Source: an uncultured Clostridia bacterium
GTDB lineage: Bacteria > Bacillota > Clostridia > Christensenellales > CAG-138
Direction: 5' to 3'
Length of the DNA stretch: 64,000 nucleotides
Assembly: GCA_947168855.1 (NCBI GenBank)
Contig: CAMVNO010000002.1
Coordinates: 62,001 to 126,000 of the forward strand
Position numbers and translations under genes: made by a program. The notes below the pieces were generated by a model that saw only the letters and a program-made list of their open reading frames with translations, did no database searches and had not been told where the DNA came from. Below, piece by piece: positions 51,370 to 60,097 of the stretch (position 1 is the first letter of the stretch; every line of letters begins with the position of its first letter).

Positions 51370-52413
51370 ATGCGTACATTTGAATGCGACTACACGGAAG
51401 GCGCGCATCCGAACATCCTCGAAGCGCTTCTTGAAACAAATATGGAGCAGATGAGCGGCTACGGGTTCGATCCGTATACCGCCCGCGCCGCGGAGAAGAT
51501 CAGAGCGGCGTGCCATGCGCCGGACGCTGCGGTGACGTTTCTTGCAGGCGGCACGCAGACGAACATGATCGTGCTCGATCTGCTGCTCGAAGCATACGAG
51601 GGCGTGATCTCGCCGAAAACGGGGCATATCAACGTGCATGAGGCGGGCGCGATCGAGTTCACCGGGCATAAGGTCCTGTCTCTCCCTGAAAACGACGGCG
51701 TGCTGGACGTCGACGCGCTCGAAGCGTACCTTAGGACCTTCTATGCCGACGCGACGCACGAGCACATGGTGCGTCCGGGCGCGGTGTATCTGACGCACCC
51801 GACCGAGTACGGCACGCTCTATACCCGGGCGCAGATAGAGCGCGTGCGCGCGCTGTGCGACCGCTATGAAATGAAGCTCTACGTGGACGGCGCGCGGCTC
51901 GGCTATGCGCTGGGCTGTCCCGAAAACGATCTGACCCTTTCCGATCTTGCGCGGCTTTGCGACGCGTTCAGCATCGGCGGAACCAAGCTCGGCGCGCTTT
52001 GCGGCGAAGCGGTCGTGTTCCCCTGGGAAGCGCCGAAGATGCTGATGACGCAGGTGAAGCGTCACGGCGGGCTGATGGCGAAGGGGCGTGTGCTCGGCGT
52101 GCAGTTTGACGCGTTCTTTACCGACGGGCTGTATGAACGGATCGGCAAAGAAGCGATCCGTCACGCGCGGCGCATCCGTGAAATCCTGCTTTCGAAGGGA
52201 TATCCGCTCGCGTGGAATTCGCCGACCAATCAGCAGTTTATTCTTCTTTCCGACGCAGAGGCGGAGAAGCTCAGAGCATACGTCGGCTTTGATCTCTGGG
52301 GCAGGGCGGACGACGCCCATTGGATCGCGCGGTTCACCTCGAGCTGGTCGACGACCGACGCGGATACGGACGCGCTCTTTGACATGCTGCCGGATCGGGC
52401 GGCATTGCAGTAA
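51370..52413 (+). CDS. Threonine aldolase-family PLP enzyme
   Basis: A 347-residue fold-type I PLP protein of the beta-eliminating lyase group. The PLP lysine is Lys206 in SIGGTKLGAL; LYVDGARLGYALG holds the Asp that contacts PLP, and LAGGTQTNMIV is the phosphate loop. Likely a low-specificity L-threonine aldolase giving glycine and acetaldehyde, but other amino acid substrates are possible. The start is the ATG at 51370 after GGAGGAGCC; an upstream in-frame ATG at 51355 overlaps the preceding gene. Confidence 0.88.
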   Translation: MRTFECDYTEGAHPNILEALLETNMEQMSGYGFDPYTARAAEKIRAACHAPDAAVTFLAGGTQTNMIVLDLLLEAYEGVISPKTGHINVHEAGAIEFTGHKVLSLPENDGVLDVDALEAYLRTFYADATHEHMVRPGAVYLTHPTEYGTLYTRAQIERVRALCDRYEMKLYVDGARLGYALGCPENDLTLSDLARLCDAFSIGGTKLGALCGEAVVFPWEAPKMLMTQVKRHGGLMAKGRVLGVQFDAFFTDGLYERIGKEAIRHARRIREILLSKGYPLAWNSPTNQQFILLSDAEAEKLRAYVGFDLWGRADDAHWIARFTSSWSTTDADTDALFDMLPDRAALQ

Positions 52414-52437
52414 TCTATTCTTACGGAGGATAAAAAC

Positions 52438-53361
52438 ATGAAACGAATCACAGCACTTTTATTGACGCTCATTCTGATGCTCTCGCTGTTCGGCTGCATC
52501 CGGATCTCCTGCTCGGCGCCGATCCGCTACTCGAACGCGGAGCGGTACACCGCCGGCGACTTTACCTATGACGAATCCAAGGTCAAGAAGGTCGAGATCG
52601 AATGGATTGCCGGCAGCGTGAAGCTCCTGAACGCGAAGGGGACGCTCTCCGTTTCCGAGACCTGCGACAAGGAGCTTTCCGAAGAGCTGCAGATGCATTG
52701 GTGGATCGACGGCACGACGCTGAAGATCAAGTACTGCAAGTCCGGCGAAAAGATCTCTCTGTTCGATATTGACAAGAAGGACCTTACGGTCGAACTGCCG
52801 GCGTTTGCCGACCTCGAGATCGAGATCGCGTCCGGCTACGTGCAGGCGGAGCATATGCTCGATCTCGGCAAACTGAAGCTCGAGACCGCTTCCGGCGGCG
52901 CGGATTTCCAATTCCTGTCCGCAAAGGAAGTCAAGGTCGATTCCGCATCCGGCGGGCTGAATTTCGGGCAGGTCTCCGTCTCCGGTGAATTCGAGATCAA
53001 CACGGCGTCCGGCGGTCTGGCGGTCAACGACATCACCGCAAACGAGATCGACGTCAACAGCGCGTCGGGCGATATTTCCCTCGGAAAGATCACGGCGGAA
53101 AAGGTGGATATCGACAACGCATCCGGCTTCGTCGTACTCTGGCTGCACAGTGCAAACGAAGTCAGGATCGACAGCACCTCCGGCGGCATTCGCATCAAGC
53201 TGGACGACAAGGAGGGCGGCGCAAAGATCAAGTTTGACGCCGTTTCCGGAAATTTCAACACCGCGCTTTCCGTTGTCAACAGCGGCGATCTCATGACGAT
53301 CGGGGACGGACGGATCAATATAGAGATCAAGGTGGTCTCCGGCACCGTCACGGTCGAATAA
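52438..53361 (+). CDS. DUF4097 beta-repeat lipoprotein
   Basis: A 307-residue protein with lipobox LSLFGC at Cys20 or so, then a right-handed beta-repeat region with the SGG/SG motif in every turn (LKLETASGGADFQF, VKVDSASGGLNFGQ, FEINTASGGLAVND, IDVNSASGDISLGK, VRIDSTSGGIRIKL). This is the DUF4097 (putative adhesin) pattern. The regular repeat suggests a beta-solenoid on the outside of the membrane. CGGAGGATAAAAAC precedes the ATG. Function unknown. Confidence 0.88.
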   Translation: MKRITALLLTLILMLSLFGCIRISCSAPIRYSNAERYTAGDFTYDESKVKKVEIEWIAGSVKLLNAKGTLSVSETCDKELSEELQMHWWIDGTTLKIKYCKSGEKISLFDIDKKDLTVELPAFADLEIEIASGYVQAEHMLDLGKLKLETASGGADFQFLSAKEVKVDSASGGLNFGQVSVSGEFEINTASGGLAVNDITANEIDVNSASGDISLGKITAEKVDIDNASGFVVLWLHSANEVRIDSTSGGIRIKLDDKEGGAKIKFDAVSGNFNTALSVVNSGDLMTIGDGRINIEIKVVSGTVTVE

Positions 53362-53370
53362 GCATTGCTG

Positions 53371-53400
53371 AAAAAAGCCTCGCTTCTGCGAGGCTTTTTT
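53371..53400 (+). terminator. Intrinsic terminator of the thioesterase-aldolase-DUF4097 operon
   Basis: AAAAAAGCCTCGC/GCGAGGCTTTTTT perfect 13-bp stem with a TTCT loop and T-run. Confidence 0.93.
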
Positions 53401-53452
53401 ACTGCCGAAATCCGGAACAACGTGCGGTAATGCCGGATAAAATGCGATTTGC

Positions 53453-53481
53453 TTGCAGCAAACCCGACTGCATGTTATACT
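53453..53481 (+). promoter_or_regulatory. Putative promoter of the FecCD transporter operon
   Basis: TTGCAG (53453-53458) and TATACT (53476-53481), 17 bases apart, with TG before the -10; about 30 bases before the start. Confidence 0.55.
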
Positions 53482-53513
53482 TTCAAAAGAATAACGATGC
53501 GAAAGGAAACGGT

Positions 53514-54551
53514 ATGACGGCGGATCGCGGACGAAACAGAAGAACGGCGGCACTGCTGATTTCGGGCGGCGTTTTGCTCGCGCTGTTTCTTGTGTCGCTG
53601 ACGCTCGGGCGGTATCCCGTGCCGCTTTGGGACGTCGTCCGCATCCTGTGGCATCGCTTTTGGGCGCTGTTCGGTCTTTCGACACCGGTTGTATGGACGG
53701 ACGCCATGGAGATCGCCGTGATTTCCGTCCGGCTTCCGCGCGTCGTCATGGCGTGTCTCGTCGGCTGTTCGCTTTCGGCGGCAGGCGCGACGTTTCAGGG
53801 TGTGTTCAGGAATCCCATGGCGTCGCCGGATATCCTCGGCGCGTCGAGCGGCGCGGCGTTCGGCGCGGCGCTGGCGATTCTGCTCGGCTGTTCCGCGCGG
53901 TTTGTCACGATCTTTGCGTTTCTCGGCGCGATCCTCACGGTCGCGCTCGTGTTTTTGATCAGCGCGCGTGCGCCGGGGCTCCGGGTCGTCAATCTGATCC
54001 TTGCCGGGATCATGGTGGGCTCGCTGTTTTCGGCGGGAACGTCGTATCTGAAGCTGGTCGCGGATCCTGCTAACCAGCTTCCCGCAATCACCTATTGGCT
54101 CTTAGGCTCGCTGTCCGGCACGCGGCTTGCTTCGATCCTGCCCGCCGCGATCCCGATGGCGCTGGGGCTCGTTCCGCTGCTGCTGCTCCGGTGGCGGCTG
54201 AACCTTCTTTCCCTCGGCGACAGCGAAGCGCGCGCGCTCGGTGTGAACACCGATCTTCTGCGTGCGGTGCTGATCCTCTGCGCGACGCTTGTGACCGCGG
54301 CGTCGATCTCCGTGTCCGGCGTGATCGGCTGGGTGGGGCTTGTGATCCCGCATCTTTCGAGAAAGCTCGTCGGCAGCGACAACCGCGCCCTTTTGCCGTG
54401 CTCCATGCTGACCGGCGCCGCCTTTTTGCTGCTCGTCGACGACGTTTCCCGGAATCTCCTTGCAACCGAGATCCCGATCGGCATCCTCACCGCCGTGATC
54501 GGCGCGCCGTTTTTCATTTATCTGCTGCTGCGAAAGGAGAAGACGCTGTGA
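53514..54551 (+). CDS. FecCD-family ABC transporter permease
   Basis: A 345-residue protein with about nine or ten hydrophobic segments and the FecCD signatures (RLPRVVMACLVGCSLSAAGA, FRNPMASPDILGASSGAAFG, GVIGWVGLVIPHLSRKLVG). It forms the membrane channel for an iron-siderophore, heme or cobalamin importer. The ATG at 53514 follows AAAGGAAACGGT and is preferred to an upstream ATG. The stop overlaps the next gene as GTGA. Confidence 0.93.
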   Translation: MTADRGRNRRTAALLISGGVLLALFLVSLTLGRYPVPLWDVVRILWHRFWALFGLSTPVVWTDAMEIAVISVRLPRVVMACLVGCSLSAAGATFQGVFRNPMASPDILGASSGAAFGAALAILLGCSARFVTIFAFLGAILTVALVFLISARAPGLRVVNLILAGIMVGSLFSAGTSYLKLVADPANQLPAITYWLLGSLSGTRLASILPAAIPMALGLVPLLLLRWRLNLLSLGDSEARALGVNTDLLRAVLILCATLVTAASISVSGVIGWVGLVIPHLSRKLVGSDNRALLPCSMLTGAAFLLLVDDVSRNLLATEIPIGILTAVIGAPFFIYLLLRKEKTL

Positions 54552-55339
54552 GCCTGTTCGTTCGCGATCTATGCTTCGCATATAAAAACACGCCGGTGCT
54601 GGATCACATCGGCTTCAGCGCCGAATCGGGCGAGCTTCTTGCGATCCTCGGACCGAACGGCGTCGGCAAAACGACCCTGTTCCGCTGCATTCTCGGCGAG
54701 CAGAAGCGCTATACCGGCGCAGTCCGGATCGACGGAACGGACGCGCGCACGCTTTCCGCGCGGGAGATTGCGCACCGCGTCGCCTATATCCCGCAGACGC
54801 ACGGGATGACGTTCCGCTTCACGGTGCGCGACACGGTGCTGATGGGCACGTCGCACACGCTGTCCCCGTTCGCTTCGCCGGGCAAAGCGCAGGAAAAGAT
54901 TGCGCAGGAGGCGCTTACACGGCTCGGGATCGCAGGGCTTTCCGACCGCAGCTTTGATACGCTGTCGGGCGGCGAACAGCAGCTCGTTTACGTCGCCCGC
55001 GCGCTTGCGCAGCAGGCAAGGATCCTGCTGATGGATGAGCCGACGTCCTCGCTTGACTACGGCAACCAGCTTCGCGTCCTTTCAGCGGTGAAAGGGCTTG
55101 CACGGGACGGGTACACCGTGCTGCTCAGTACCCACAACCCGCAGCACGCGCTGTGGTACGCGGACCGCGTGCTTGCGCTGCATGACGGACGCGTTGCGGC
55201 GTTCGGGGAGACGAAGGCGGTTTTGTCATCCGCGCTTCTCAAAACGCTGTACGGCACGCACACGGAGCTTTATGAAACGCCGGGCGGACCGGTGATCCTG
55301 CCCGTTCCGGATGAAACAGAAGAAGGAGAAAAACAATGA
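54548..55339 (+). CDS. ABC transporter ATP-binding protein (FepC/BtuD-like)
   Basis: A 263-residue ATPase: Walker A ILGPNGVGKTTLFRCILG, Q-loop YIPQTHG, signature LSGGEQQLVYVARALA, Walker B ILLMDEPTSSLDYG and H-loop LLSTHNPQH. It powers the FecCD permease. The start is GTG, overlapping the permease stop (GTGA), and its stop overlaps the binding-protein ATG (ATGA), so all three are translationally coupled. Confidence 0.93.
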   Translation: MSLFVRDLCFAYKNTPVLDHIGFSAESGELLAILGPNGVGKTTLFRCILGEQKRYTGAVRIDGTDARTLSAREIAHRVAYIPQTHGMTFRFTVRDTVLMGTSHTLSPFASPGKAQEKIAQEALTRLGIAGLSDRSFDTLSGGEQQLVYVARALAQQARILLMDEPTSSLDYGNQLRVLSAVKGLARDGYTVLLSTHNPQHALWYADRVLALHDGRVAAFGETKAVLSSALLKTLYGTHTELYETPGGPVILPVPDETEEGEKQ

Positions 55340-56397
55340 AGAAGACGATTGCGCTGCTGTTGGCGGCAATGATGCTGATCGCTCTGGTCGGCTGCACAAA
55401 GACGCCGAACGCCCCGGACGCAGCCGGGACCCGCTCGTTTACAGACTCCGTCGGACGCACGGTCGAGGTGCCGAACGAGATCACGAAGGTTGCGATCTCC
55501 GGACCGCTGGCGCAGATCGTCGTGTTTGCGCTGTGCCCGGACAGGCTCGTCGGGATCGCGCAGAAATGGGACAAGACCGCGGAGCGGTTCCTTGCGACCG
55601 AGTATTATCAGCTGCCGGAGCTCGGGCAGCTGTACGGCGGCAAGGGCGAGATGAACCTTGAGACGCTGCTCAGTAGCGGCGCGCAGGTCGTCATCGACGT
55701 CGGCGAGCCGAAGGGCTCGATCCGGGAGGACCTTGACGCGCTCTCGGAGCAGACCGGCATTCCGTTCGTGCACATCACCGCCACGATCGGCACGATGGGC
55801 GAGGCGTATCAAAAGCTCGGCGAGCTTCTGAATATGCCGGAGGAAGCCGAGGCTTTGGCGACTTACTGCGACGCGCAATACGCAAGGATCACAGAGATCG
55901 CGGAGCGCGTCGACAAAGCGAACCTTTTGTACATCACCGGCGACAAGGGGCTGAACGTGATCGCCAGGGACAGCTATCACGCGGAAATCATCGACCTTCT
56001 CGGCAACAACCTTGCGGTTGTGGACAGCCCGTCGAGCAAGGGCACCGGCAACGAGGTCGATATGGAAAGCCTTCTTCTCTGGGACCCGGACGTGATCCTG
56101 TTTGCGCCGGACAGCGTCTATGCATCGGTCGGGAGCGATCCGCTGTGGAGTGAACTCAAAGCGATCCGGAACGGAACGTATTACGAGGTCCCGATGGGTC
56201 CCTATAACTGGATGGGCTTCCCGCCGTCCGTGCAGCGGATCCTCGGCATGCTCTGGATGGCGAAGCTTCTGTATCCGGACGCCGCGGATTACGATCTCTA
56301 TGCCGAGGCCGCGGCTTATTTCAGGCTGTTCTATCACTGCGAGCTTTCGGAAGCGGACTATGACGCGCTTGTCCGGAATTCGGTCGGAAAACAGTAA
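55336..56397 (+). CDS. ABC transporter substrate-binding lipoprotein (FecB/BtuF-like)
   Basis: A 353-residue lipoprotein (lipobox LIALVGC, Cys19) of the periplasmic-binding fold 2/TroA-like type: SFTDSVGRTVEVPNEITKVAI opens the domain and DVILFAPDSVY and PYNWMGFPPSVQRILG close it. It delivers a metal chelate to the permease. The ligand (siderophore, heme or cobamide) cannot be told from sequence. GAAGGAGAAAAAC precedes the ATG. Confidence 0.92.
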   Translation: MKKTIALLLAAMMLIALVGCTKTPNAPDAAGTRSFTDSVGRTVEVPNEITKVAISGPLAQIVVFALCPDRLVGIAQKWDKTAERFLATEYYQLPELGQLYGGKGEMNLETLLSSGAQVVIDVGEPKGSIREDLDALSEQTGIPFVHITATIGTMGEAYQKLGELLNMPEEAEALATYCDAQYARITEIAERVDKANLLYITGDKGLNVIARDSYHAEIIDLLGNNLAVVDSPSSKGTGNEVDMESLLLWDPDVILFAPDSVYASVGSDPLWSELKAIRNGTYYEVPMGPYNWMGFPPSVQRILGMLWMAKLLYPDAADYDLYAEAAAYFRLFYHCELSEADYDALVRNSVGKQ

Positions 56398-56412
56398 CGC
56401 GGACAAAGCCCC

Positions 56413-56441
56413 TTGTGATTCGCGCGCGCCGGTGATATAAT
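56413..56441 (+). promoter_or_regulatory. Promoter of the aldo/keto reductase gene
   Basis: TTGTGA (56413-56418) and TATAAT (56436-56441), 17 bases apart. Confidence 0.65.
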
Positions 56442-56469
56442 GACCGTATCAACGATTCGGAGGAACACG

Positions 56470-57468
56470 ATGCGGTATTCAAAGCTCGGAAACAGCGATC
56501 TGAACGTCTCCGCGGTCGCGCTCGGCACATGGGGGCTCGGCGGCGGCAGCGTATGGTCGGACCATGATTCGACCGAAGCGGAGGCAAGAAGCCTTTTGGA
56601 CGCCTGCAGGGATCACGGGATCAACTATATCGACACTGCGCCGGTCTACGGCACGGGCGAAAGCGAACGGCTTCTGGGCGAAGCGCTCAAAGGACGCCGC
56701 CACGATTTCATCCTGCAGACGAAATGCTCCCTGAACTGGCGGAACGAGGGCGGCAATTTCCACTATTCGCGCGACGGCTACACGGTCAACAACGATACGC
56801 GCCCTGCGGCGATCGTCCGCGACGTCGAGGATTCGTTGAGACGCATGCAGACGGATTATCTCGATTCGGTGATCGTGCATTACGTATGCAAGAGCTTTCC
56901 GGTCTCCGACACCGTCGAAGCGCTCGAACGCTTGAAGGAGCAGGGCAAGATCCGCGCGTACGGACTTTCTAACAGCCAGCCAACAGACCTCGAAGCATAT
57001 CAGAGCGCCGGCGGACACGTCGATCTTGTGCAGGAGTTTTTCAGCATCCTTTCGCCGTTCCATGGCAGAGAGTATTTCAAGGCATGTGCGCCGCACGGCA
57101 CGACGTTTCAGACCTACGGCGTGCTTGAGGAGGGTTTTCTGACCTCGCCCGCGTTTATGGACCGCACGTTTTTGAAAACCGACATCCGCTCGCGCATTCC
57201 GTGGGTGCAGCCGGAGGTCAAGGAAGGACTGAAAAAGGCGTTTGAAGCCTGGGAGCCGATCCGCGCCGCGCACGGCTGCAGCTTCTCACAGCTCTTTGAA
57301 GCGTGGGCGCTTGCGCAGTATGAAAACATGAGCCTGCTTGTCGGCATGCGAAAGCCTCAAAACGTCGCCGATAACGCCGCGTGTCTCGACCTCGTCCTTT
57401 CTCCCGAAGAGCTTGCAATGATGGAGGAAGCCGCAAAGCCGATCCAGGTGGAAGTCCTCGATAAATAA
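56470..57468 (+). CDS. Aldo/keto reductase
   Basis: A 332-residue TIM-barrel oxidoreductase. Catalytic residues: Asp and Tyr in NYIDTAPVYGTGESERLLGE, Lys in FILQTKCS and His in YLDSVIVHYVCK. It uses NADPH to reduce aldehydes or ketones; the substrate is unknown. The ATG at 56470 follows GGAGGAACACG. Monocistronic, ended by a hairpin. Confidence 0.92.
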   Translation: MRYSKLGNSDLNVSAVALGTWGLGGGSVWSDHDSTEAEARSLLDACRDHGINYIDTAPVYGTGESERLLGEALKGRRHDFILQTKCSLNWRNEGGNFHYSRDGYTVNNDTRPAAIVRDVEDSLRRMQTDYLDSVIVHYVCKSFPVSDTVEALERLKEQGKIRAYGLSNSQPTDLEAYQSAGGHVDLVQEFFSILSPFHGREYFKACAPHGTTFQTYGVLEEGFLTSPAFMDRTFLKTDIRSRIPWVQPEVKEGLKKAFEAWEPIRAAHGCSFSQLFEAWALAQYENMSLLVGMRKPQNVADNAACLDLVLSPEELAMMEEAAKPIQVEVLDK

Positions 57469-57487
57469 CAGAATAGCGCATTCTATT

Positions 57488-57521
57488 TCGCACCGATCGC
57501 CCTTTCGACCGGTGCGATTTT
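57488..57521 (+). terminator. Terminator of the aldo/keto reductase gene
   Basis: TCGCACCG/CGGTGCGA stem with a 14-base loop followed by TTTT. Confidence 0.7.
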
Positions 57522-57558
57522 GTGTTACAGTATAAGCAAAGAAAGGAAGGGGAAAACT

Positions 57559-57939
57559 ATGCTCGGATTCTGGATCTTTATGCTGTTGATGGACCTTTTG
57601 ATCCCGCTTTTGATGATCGGGCTCGGAAAGCTCCTTACAAAGCGTCCGCCGAAACGGATCAACGGCGTCAGCGGATACCGCACGAAACGGTCTATGAAAA
57701 CACAGGAAACGTGGGAGTTTGCGCACCGGCATTTCGGGAATCTGTGGTTCAAACTCGGGCTCGTTCTGATCCCGCTTTCGGTGCTGCCGCTGATCTTCGT
57801 ATACGGAAAGGATATCGATCAGATCGGTATCGTCGGCGCCGTCGTTACACTCTTTGAGATCGTTCCCATGATCGTACCGGTCTTTTCGACCGAGCGCGCG
57901 CTGAAGGAGAATTTCGACGAGTACGGTAAGCCGCTTTGA
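57559..57939 (+). CDS. SdpI-like membrane protein
   Basis: A 126-residue protein with an N-terminal membrane segment (MLGFWIFMLLMDLLIPLLMI), the SdpI signature NGVSGYRTKRSMKTQETWEF followed by HRHFGNLWFKLG, and two more hydrophobic segments. SdpI gives immunity to the SdpC toxin in Bacillus; distant homologues have unknown roles. No toxin gene is adjacent. AAGGAAGGGGAAAACT precedes the ATG. Confidence 0.82.
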   Translation: MLGFWIFMLLMDLLIPLLMIGLGKLLTKRPPKRINGVSGYRTKRSMKTQETWEFAHRHFGNLWFKLGLVLIPLSVLPLIFVYGKDIDQIGIVGAVVTLFEIVPMIVPVFSTERALKENFDEYGKPL

Positions 57940-57978
57940 TGCATAGATCCGCGAAAAGCGTTCCGCTTTTCCGCGTGT

Positions 57979-58091
57979 CCACCTCATCCGCCTGACGGCA
58001 CCTTCTCCTCAAAGGAGAAGGCCTTTGGGTGCGCGTAGGCAGAGGCTTCCCCTTGAGGAGAAGCTGTTCCCGAAGGGAACTGATGAGGTGG
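57979..58091. repeat. 113-bp element with 10-bp perfect terminal inverted repeats
   Basis: CCACCTCATC (57979-57988) and GATGAGGTGG (58082-58091) are the ends. Inside, CCTTCTCCTC/GAGGAGAAGC-type hairpins and TTCCCGAAGGGAA occur. The words CCGCCTGACGG and GGTGGC recall the interior of the element at 26581, so the two may be related. No coding capacity. Confidence 0.65.
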
Positions 58092-58134
58092 CATACTCTT
58101 TGATTCTTCTTGAGAAGAATCCTTCTGAATCATG

Positions 58135-58164
58135 AAGATCCTCCGCGCGGAGGATCTTTTTTTT
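58135..58164 (+). terminator. Intrinsic terminator upstream of the EamA stop
   Basis: AAGATCCTCCGC/GCGGAGGATCTT perfect stem without loop bases, followed by TTTTTT on the plus strand. It reaches the stop codon of the convergent EamA gene. Confidence 0.75.
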
Positions 58165-59068
58165 ATGCCTTTCGTTTGTCCCTTTGCGCGAGGATGACGC
58201 CCGCGGTGATCAGCACCGCGCCGAGCACGCCCATCCATGAGATCGGTTCGCCCAAAAGAAGCCAGCCCACGATCAGCGTCACAAACGGCGAGCCGTAGAG
58301 ATAGTTGTTTGTGACGACCACGCCGAGCTCTTTGAACGCGATGTTCCAGAGCGCAAAGCAGACCGCGTTGCCGAGGATCCCGAGAAACAGCCAGCTTATG
58401 AGCACCTTCGGCACGGTAAAGAGCGGCGCAAGGTTCGGCATGCCGTCCGAGAGAAACATCAGCGGGATCGAGGTCAAAAACGCCCAGAACATGACGCGCC
58501 GCGTGACCAGGAAGCCGTCCATCGTTTCGGTATAGCGTTTGATGAGCACCGAATACACCGCCCACGAAATGCCCGCAAGCAGCGCCAGAAGGTCGCCGAG
58601 CGGGCTTAAGTGAAAGTTCAGACTGCCGTTCAGAACGACCATGACCACCCCGGCGATCGCAAGGAACGAGCCGATGAGCAGAAACTTGCCGAGCCGCTCG
58701 TTGCCGCGGGAAAAGATCGCGGCGAGGATCGCGGTAAAGATGGGGGAGAGGCACACGATGATGCTGACGTTCGCGGCGTAGGTATAGGTCAAGGCGGTGT
58801 TTTGCAGGAAGAAATACACGCTGCCGCCGAAGATGCCGATGAGAACGAAGATGCCCTCATCCTTCCATGAAAGCCGCCGGAATTTCGGACGCATGATCAA
58901 GAGAACAACATACGCAAGCGCCATGCGGATCGGCGTGATCTGCAGCGCCGTAAAGCCTGCGTTGAGCAGGTTTTTTGTCAGCACATAACAGCTGCCCCAT
59001 ACGATGACGGAGAACAGCGCAAAGATGTGTCCGAGAATCTTTTTTGAATTGCGCGCTTTGAGTTCCAT
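58163..59068 (-). CDS. EamA/DMT-family transporter
   Basis: A 301-residue protein with ten hydrophobic segments in two EamA halves (ILGHIFALFSVIVWGSCYVL, then LGDLLALLAGISWAVYSVLI for the second). The family exports amino acids, nucleotide sugars or other small metabolites. The substrate is unknown. The binding site before the ATG at 59068 is weak (GAGG). It is divergent from the crt operon. Confidence 0.9.
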   Translation of the reverse strand: MELKARNSKKILGHIFALFSVIVWGSCYVLTKNLLNAGFTALQITPIRMALAYVVLLIMRPKFRRLSWKDEGIFVLIGIFGGSVYFFLQNTALTYTYAANVSIIVCLSPIFTAILAAIFSRGNERLGKFLLIGSFLAIAGVVMVVLNGSLNFHLSPLGDLLALLAGISWAVYSVLIKRYTETMDGFLVTRRVMFWAFLTSIPLMFLSDGMPNLAPLFTVPKVLISWLFLGILGNAVCFALWNIAFKELGVVVTNNYLYGSPFVTLIVGWLLLGEPISWMGVLGAVLITAGVILAQRDKRKA

Positions 59069-59173
59069 GCATGCCTCATGCTTCGATTTATCCGAACGGG
59101 ATTATAGCACAGCGCGCACGGTTCGTAAACACAAACCCGATAATATACAATCTCCCGAAAGCGGGAATCGGGC

Positions 59174-59202
59174 TTGATAAGTATGCGAAAATGGTTTATA
59201 AT
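59174..59202 (+). promoter_or_regulatory. Promoter of the crt-hbd-bcd-etfBA operon
   Basis: TTGATA (59174-59179) and TATAAT (59197-59202), 17 bases apart, about 60 bases before crt. Confidence 0.75.
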
Positions 59203-59262
59203 CATATTGTTATAAAGCATATAATGCCTGATTGCGGGTAAATCGCTGATCGGAGGACCATT

Positions 59263-60042
59263 ATGACGCACATCCTGTTCGAAAAGAAGGGCAATATCGC
59301 GATCGCCCTGATCGACCGCCCGAAGGCGCTGAACGCGCTGAATTCCGAAGTATTGAATGACCTGAATACGCTTGTCGACACCGTGAACGCCGATCCGGAG
59401 ATCCGCGTGCTGATCCTGACCGGCAGCGGCGAAAAATCCTTCGTCGCGGGTGCGGACATCGGCGAAATGTCGAACCTCACCAAGGAAGAGGGCGAGGCGT
59501 TCGGCAAGAAGGGGAACGATGTATTCCGCAGAATCGAAACGCTTCCGATCCCCGTGATCGCGGCGGTCAACGGCTATGCGCTGGGCGGCGGCTGCGAGCT
59601 TGCGATGTCCTGCGATATCCGCATTGCAAGCGACACGGCGGTGTTCGGTCAGCCCGAAACGGGACTCGGCATTACGCCGGGCTTCGGCGGCACGCAGCGG
59701 CTTGCGCGGCTCATCGGACCCGGCATGGCAAAGCAGCTCATCTACTCCGCGCGGAACATCAAAGCGGACGAGGCTTTGCGCATCGGGCTCGTCAACGCGG
59801 TCTATCCCTTGGAGGAGCTCAGACCTGCGGCGGAAAAGCTCGCCGAAACGATCGCGAAGAACGCGCCGATCGCGGTGCGCGCCTGTAAGCAGGCGATCAA
59901 CGAGGGGCTCGAAAAGCCGATGGACGAAGCGATCGTGCTCGAAGAAAAGCTGTTCGGCAGCTGCTTTGAGACCGCGGACCAGAAGGAGGGCATGGGCGCG
60001 TTTTTGGAGAAGCGCAGGCACGAGCCCTATCAGAACCGGTAA
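59263..60042 (+). CDS. crt: Enoyl-CoA hydratase / crotonase
   Basis: A 259-residue crotonase-fold protein of normal size. Oxyanion-hole and catalytic motifs: FVAGADIGEM, NGYALGGGCELAMSCDIRIA and FGQPETGLGITPGFGGTQRL with the catalytic Glu residues. It dehydrates 3-hydroxybutyryl-CoA to crotonyl-CoA. It is the first gene of the operon. CGGAGGACCATT precedes the ATG. Confidence 0.95.
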   Translation: MTHILFEKKGNIAIALIDRPKALNALNSEVLNDLNTLVDTVNADPEIRVLILTGSGEKSFVAGADIGEMSNLTKEEGEAFGKKGNDVFRRIETLPIPVIAAVNGYALGGGCELAMSCDIRIASDTAVFGQPETGLGITPGFGGTQRLARLIGPGMAKQLIYSARNIKADEALRIGLVNAVYPLEELRPAAEKLAETIAKNAPIAVRACKQAINEGLEKPMDEAIVLEEKLFGSCFETADQKEGMGAFLEKRRHEPYQNR

Positions 60043-60097
60043 ATACGGACAGACGTCCGGACCACCTATACAAAAATCAATTCAGGAGGAAACAAAC

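Noticed and set aside
59203..59230. Possible Rex (redox) operator downstream of the crt promoter, TTGTTATAAAGCATATAA
   Set aside because: Only one half-site resembles TTGTTAA; the other half does not match, so it cannot be called a Rex site although Rex control of this operon is common in Clostridia.
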